Shown here: positions 4,789 through 6,428 of the stretch, piece after piece
Position numbering within the stretch: position 1 is the stretch's first letter
How the letters are laid out: every line of letters starts with the position of its first letter
NCBI GenBank assembly: GCA_902782895.1
Contig: CACZPA010000121.1
Location: forward strand, 1 to 6,428
Origin: an uncultured Eubacteriales bacterium
GTDB taxonomy: Bacteria > Bacillota > Clostridia > Lachnospirales > Bianqueaceae
Direction: 5' to 3'
DNA length: 6,428 nucleotides
Notes under the pieces: model-generated
Database searches by the model: none
What the model saw: the letters and a program-made list of their open reading frames with translations, nothing else
Told to the model about the DNA's origin: nothing
Program-made: the position numbers and the translations under genes

Positions 4789-5862
4789 TCACGCGGTCCG
4801 GATCATTTCCATCCAGATACGGATTCCCTTATCCAATAACTCTTTCGGGAAAACATAATTCTCTGTGTGCAATCCAGGCTGGTTTATACCGGAACCAAGT
4901 CCCCAGTAAAACGCTTTGGCTTTCGTGGAAAACAATCCGAAGTCTTCCGACCATCTGACCACCGGAGCTTCTTCGTGCTTCCAGCTGCACGCGGCTGATT
5001 TGCCGGCCACGCTTAGGATCTCTGCGATCCCTGCGTCATTTACCGTTGCATGGAACGGATCTTTAATATCGTACGTAAATCCAAGCCCATCCTGAGCCGC
5101 GTTTGCTTCGGCGATCTTTAAGACATCCTGTTCCAGGACCTTCAGATATTCATCGTTTTCAGCCCGTATGGTCACACTTACAGACCCGAATCCCGGTGAA
5201 ATGCCGTAATCCGGATTGCCGACCTGCGCGTTGATGATCGTCAGCCTGCGGCCTCTGGTATTTTCCAGGGACGCTGCAACGCCCATCAGCTCCGAAATCG
5301 TCCTGGCAACGCATCCGGCCGGATTCAGACCGTCTTCCGGATATGCCGCATGGGCCTGATGGCCGGAAAAGCTCATTTTCAGGCCTTCTGACGCGCATGC
5401 GAACGTATTTTCGGTATATATAAAGGATCCGAGTTCATATCCGGGCAAATTATGACATGCCAGGACCATATCGATCTTATAGCGATCAAATAACGGCATA
5501 CAATATGCCGCGCCGGCGCCGATTTCTTCTCCTGGCTGGAACAGGAAAATCACGTTTTTACCGAGTTTTCTGCCCTTGATCGCCGCGGCTGTACCCGCAG
5601 CCATAGCGGTATGTCCATCATGTCCGCAGCCGTGGAATACGCCGCCTCCCGGCTTAGGGATCGCGTCGATCTCCGCGCGTATCACAATAGTTTTATCAGC
5701 GCCGGGCTCTTCATGTACCGCATAGATCCAGTTTTTCTCATCATGCAGCTCCAGATCCGTCTCGTTTTTGATAAAGCTCTTCAGGATCTCCAGTGTATGT
5801 ACTTCCTGCAGAGAAAGCTCAGGACTTGCGTGCAGCGTTTCCCATAACTTCTGAACATTCAT
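4789..5862 (-). CDS. M20-family metallopeptidase / amidohydrolase
   Basis: M20D-type amidohydrolases are cytosolic two-metal enzymes that hydrolyse N-acyl amino acids, hippurate-like amides or small peptides; the substrate cannot be read from the sequence. The 357-residue product shows the metal ligands in order: RAEIDAIP at 62-69, HGCGHDGH at 77-84 (Cys79, His81), QPGEE at 109-113, HNLPG at 137-141 and a C-terminal His332 (GLHTENYVFP). PELSLQE at 14-20 matches the family opening. The lid domain (SFSGHQAHAAYPEDGLNP) is present, so the enzyme looks intact though somewhat shorter than many relatives. I start at 5862 because GGGGGA lies eight bases upstream; the ATG at 5871 (three residues longer) has that run directly against it. 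A longer frame to 6150 runs into pckA on the same strand and is not real. It follows pckA after a terminator and converges on rsfS. Confidence 0.9.
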   Translation of the reverse strand: MNVQKLWETLHASPELSLQEVHTLEILKSFIKNETDLELHDEKNWIYAVHEEPGADKTIVIRAEIDAIPKPGGGVFHGCGHDGHTAMAAGTAAAIKGRKLGKNVIFLFQPGEEIGAGAAYCMPLFDRYKIDMVLACHNLPGYELGSFIYTENTFACASEGLKMSFSGHQAHAAYPEDGLNPAGCVARTISELMGVAASLENTRGRRLTIINAQVGNPDYGISPGFGSVSVTIRAENDEYLKVLEQDVLKIAEANAAQDGLGFTYDIKDPFHATVNDAGIAEILSVAGKSAACSWKHEEAPVVRWSEDFGLFSTKAKAFYWGLGSGINQPGLHTENYVFPKELLDKGIRIWMEMIRTA

Positions 5863-5903
5863 TTTATCCATCCCCCGATGATCTATAAGTATTTTGCATT
5901 CAC

Positions 5904-5919
5904 CCGGCCGACAGGCCGG
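5904..5919 (-). other. GC hairpin in the leader of the M20 gene
   Basis: CCGGCC (5904-5909) and GGCCGG (5914-5919) form a perfect 6-bp stem with a four-base loop, about 42 bases before the M20 start on the minus strand. No T-tract follows. The same CCGGCC words occur in the pckA terminator, and 5903-5911 is complementary to 5954-5962 over nine bases. I find no convincing promoter between this hairpin and the M20 start. Confidence 0.5.
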
Positions 5920-5926
5920 ACGACAG

Positions 5927-5967
5927 TAAAAGAGAAAACGCCCGTCCGGTCTATCGGCCGGGCGGGC
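5927..5967 (-). terminator. Intrinsic terminator of pckA
   Basis: Read on the minus strand, GCCCGCCCGG (5967-5958) pairs with CCGGACGGGC (5949-5940) with one C-A mismatch, around an eight-base loop. GTTTTCTCTTTT follows. It starts 25 bases after the pckA stop and is oriented to end pckA transcription before the M20 gene. Confidence 0.85.
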
Positions 5968-5992
5968 ATTCCAATTATCGTTACTCAGCCTA

Positions 5993-6428
5993 TTACAGCT
6001 GCGGGCCGGCAGCAACCAGCTCTGCGCCGCCTTCAATACCTTCATACTTATGGAAGTTCTTGATAAAGCGCTCAGACAGGTCTTTAGCCTTAGCTTCCCA
6101 CTCAGAAGGATCTGCGTAGGTGTCTCTCGGATCCAGAATGTTCGTTGCAACGCCTTCCAGCTCGGTCGGTACTTCGAAATCGAAGTAAGGAATCTTCTTG
6201 GTAGGAGCCTTGAGGATTGCTCCGTTCAGGATCGCGTCGATGATACCACGGGTATCCTTGATGGAAATTCTCTTGCCGGTGCCATTCCATCCGGTGTTGA
6301 CCAGATAAGCCTTGGCTCCGCTCTTCTGCATTCTCTTGACCAGCTCTTCACCATACTTGGTCGGATGCAGTTCCAGGAACGCCTGACCGAAGCAAGCAGA
6401 GAACGTCGGAGTGGGCTCGGTGATACCA
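5993..6428 (-). CDS. pckA: Phosphoenolpyruvate carboxykinase (ATP), C-terminal part
   Basis: This enzyme interconverts oxaloacetate plus ATP and phosphoenolpyruvate plus CO2 plus ADP; in anaerobic fermenters it can run toward oxaloacetate to make ATP. Only the last 144 residues lie in the window; the gene continues past the right edge (first whole codon at 6427). The frame reads through with no stop from the edge: EPTPTFSACFGQAF, LVNTGWNGTGKRISIKDTR, PTELEGVATNILDPRDTY and the terminal ELVAAGPQL, all close to E. coli PckA, which is 540 residues long. The match to the ATP-type family is unambiguous, as the GTP-type enzyme is unrelated in these motifs. A terminator follows 25 bases after the stop. 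No damage is visible in this part. Confidence 0.97.
   Translation of the reverse strand, partial: GITEPTPTFSACFGQAFLELHPTKYGEELVKRMQKSGAKAYLVNTGWNGTGKRISIKDTRGIIDAILNGAILKAPTKKIPYFDFEVPTELEGVATNILDPRDTYADPSEWEAKAKDLSERFIKNFHKYEGIEGGAELVAAGPQL

Noticed and set aside
5863..6150. N-terminal extension of the M20 frame by 96 codons
   Set aside because: It overlaps the clearly conserved C-terminus of pckA on the same strand in another frame, crosses the pckA terminator and has no M20-like sequence. The family start lies at 5862 or 5871.
1..6428. Mobile element, CRISPR array, toxin-antitoxin or defence system
   Set aside because: All confident genes are conserved housekeeping families in a conserved order. 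There are no transposase or integrase motifs, no spaced repeats and no target-site duplications.

Overview
The window looks like a chromosomal housekeeping region of a low-to-moderate GC Firmicute, most likely a Clostridia member (Lachnospiraceae-like; the family assignment is inference from protein similarity and gene order). Supporting signs are an L27 precursor with the Firmicute N-terminal extension next to its Prp protease, the order rplU-prp-rpmA-obgE-yhbY-nadD-yqeK-rsfS, strong AGGAGG-type ribosome binding sites and an ATP-type PEP carboxykinase.

Plus strand, 1-1170: an L21 leader RNA precedes rplU (L21), prp (the cysteine protease that trims L27) and rpmA (L27). A strong hairpin with a U-tract follows rpmA. 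Plus strand, 1172-4716: obgE (ribosome-assembly GTPase), yhbY (RNA-binding ribosome-assembly protein), nadD (NAD synthesis), yqeK (HD-domain Ap4A hydrolase) and rsfS (ribosome silencing factor). The genes are tightly packed; yqeK and rsfS overlap. The theme is making the 50S subunit and restraining it under stress, with nucleotide metabolism (NAD, Ap4A) attached. A strong terminator ends this transcription unit.

Between rsfS and that terminator lies an odd 170-base stretch. It holds a possible 24-codon ORF, two overlapping and mutually exclusive inverted repeats, and a perfect 14-bp palindromic hairpin whose arm sequence also occurs exactly at the 3' end of yqeK, just upstream of the rsfS ribosome binding site. 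This is the least explained signal in the window.

Minus strand, 4789-6428: the C-terminal part of pckA enters from the right edge and ends at its own terminator. An M20-family amidohydrolase gene follows, convergent with the rsfS unit. I find no CRISPR array, tRNA, rRNA, transposase, phage gene or defence system. I do not see a new multi-gene system; the noteworthy items are small RNA or DNA structures and translation-level details.
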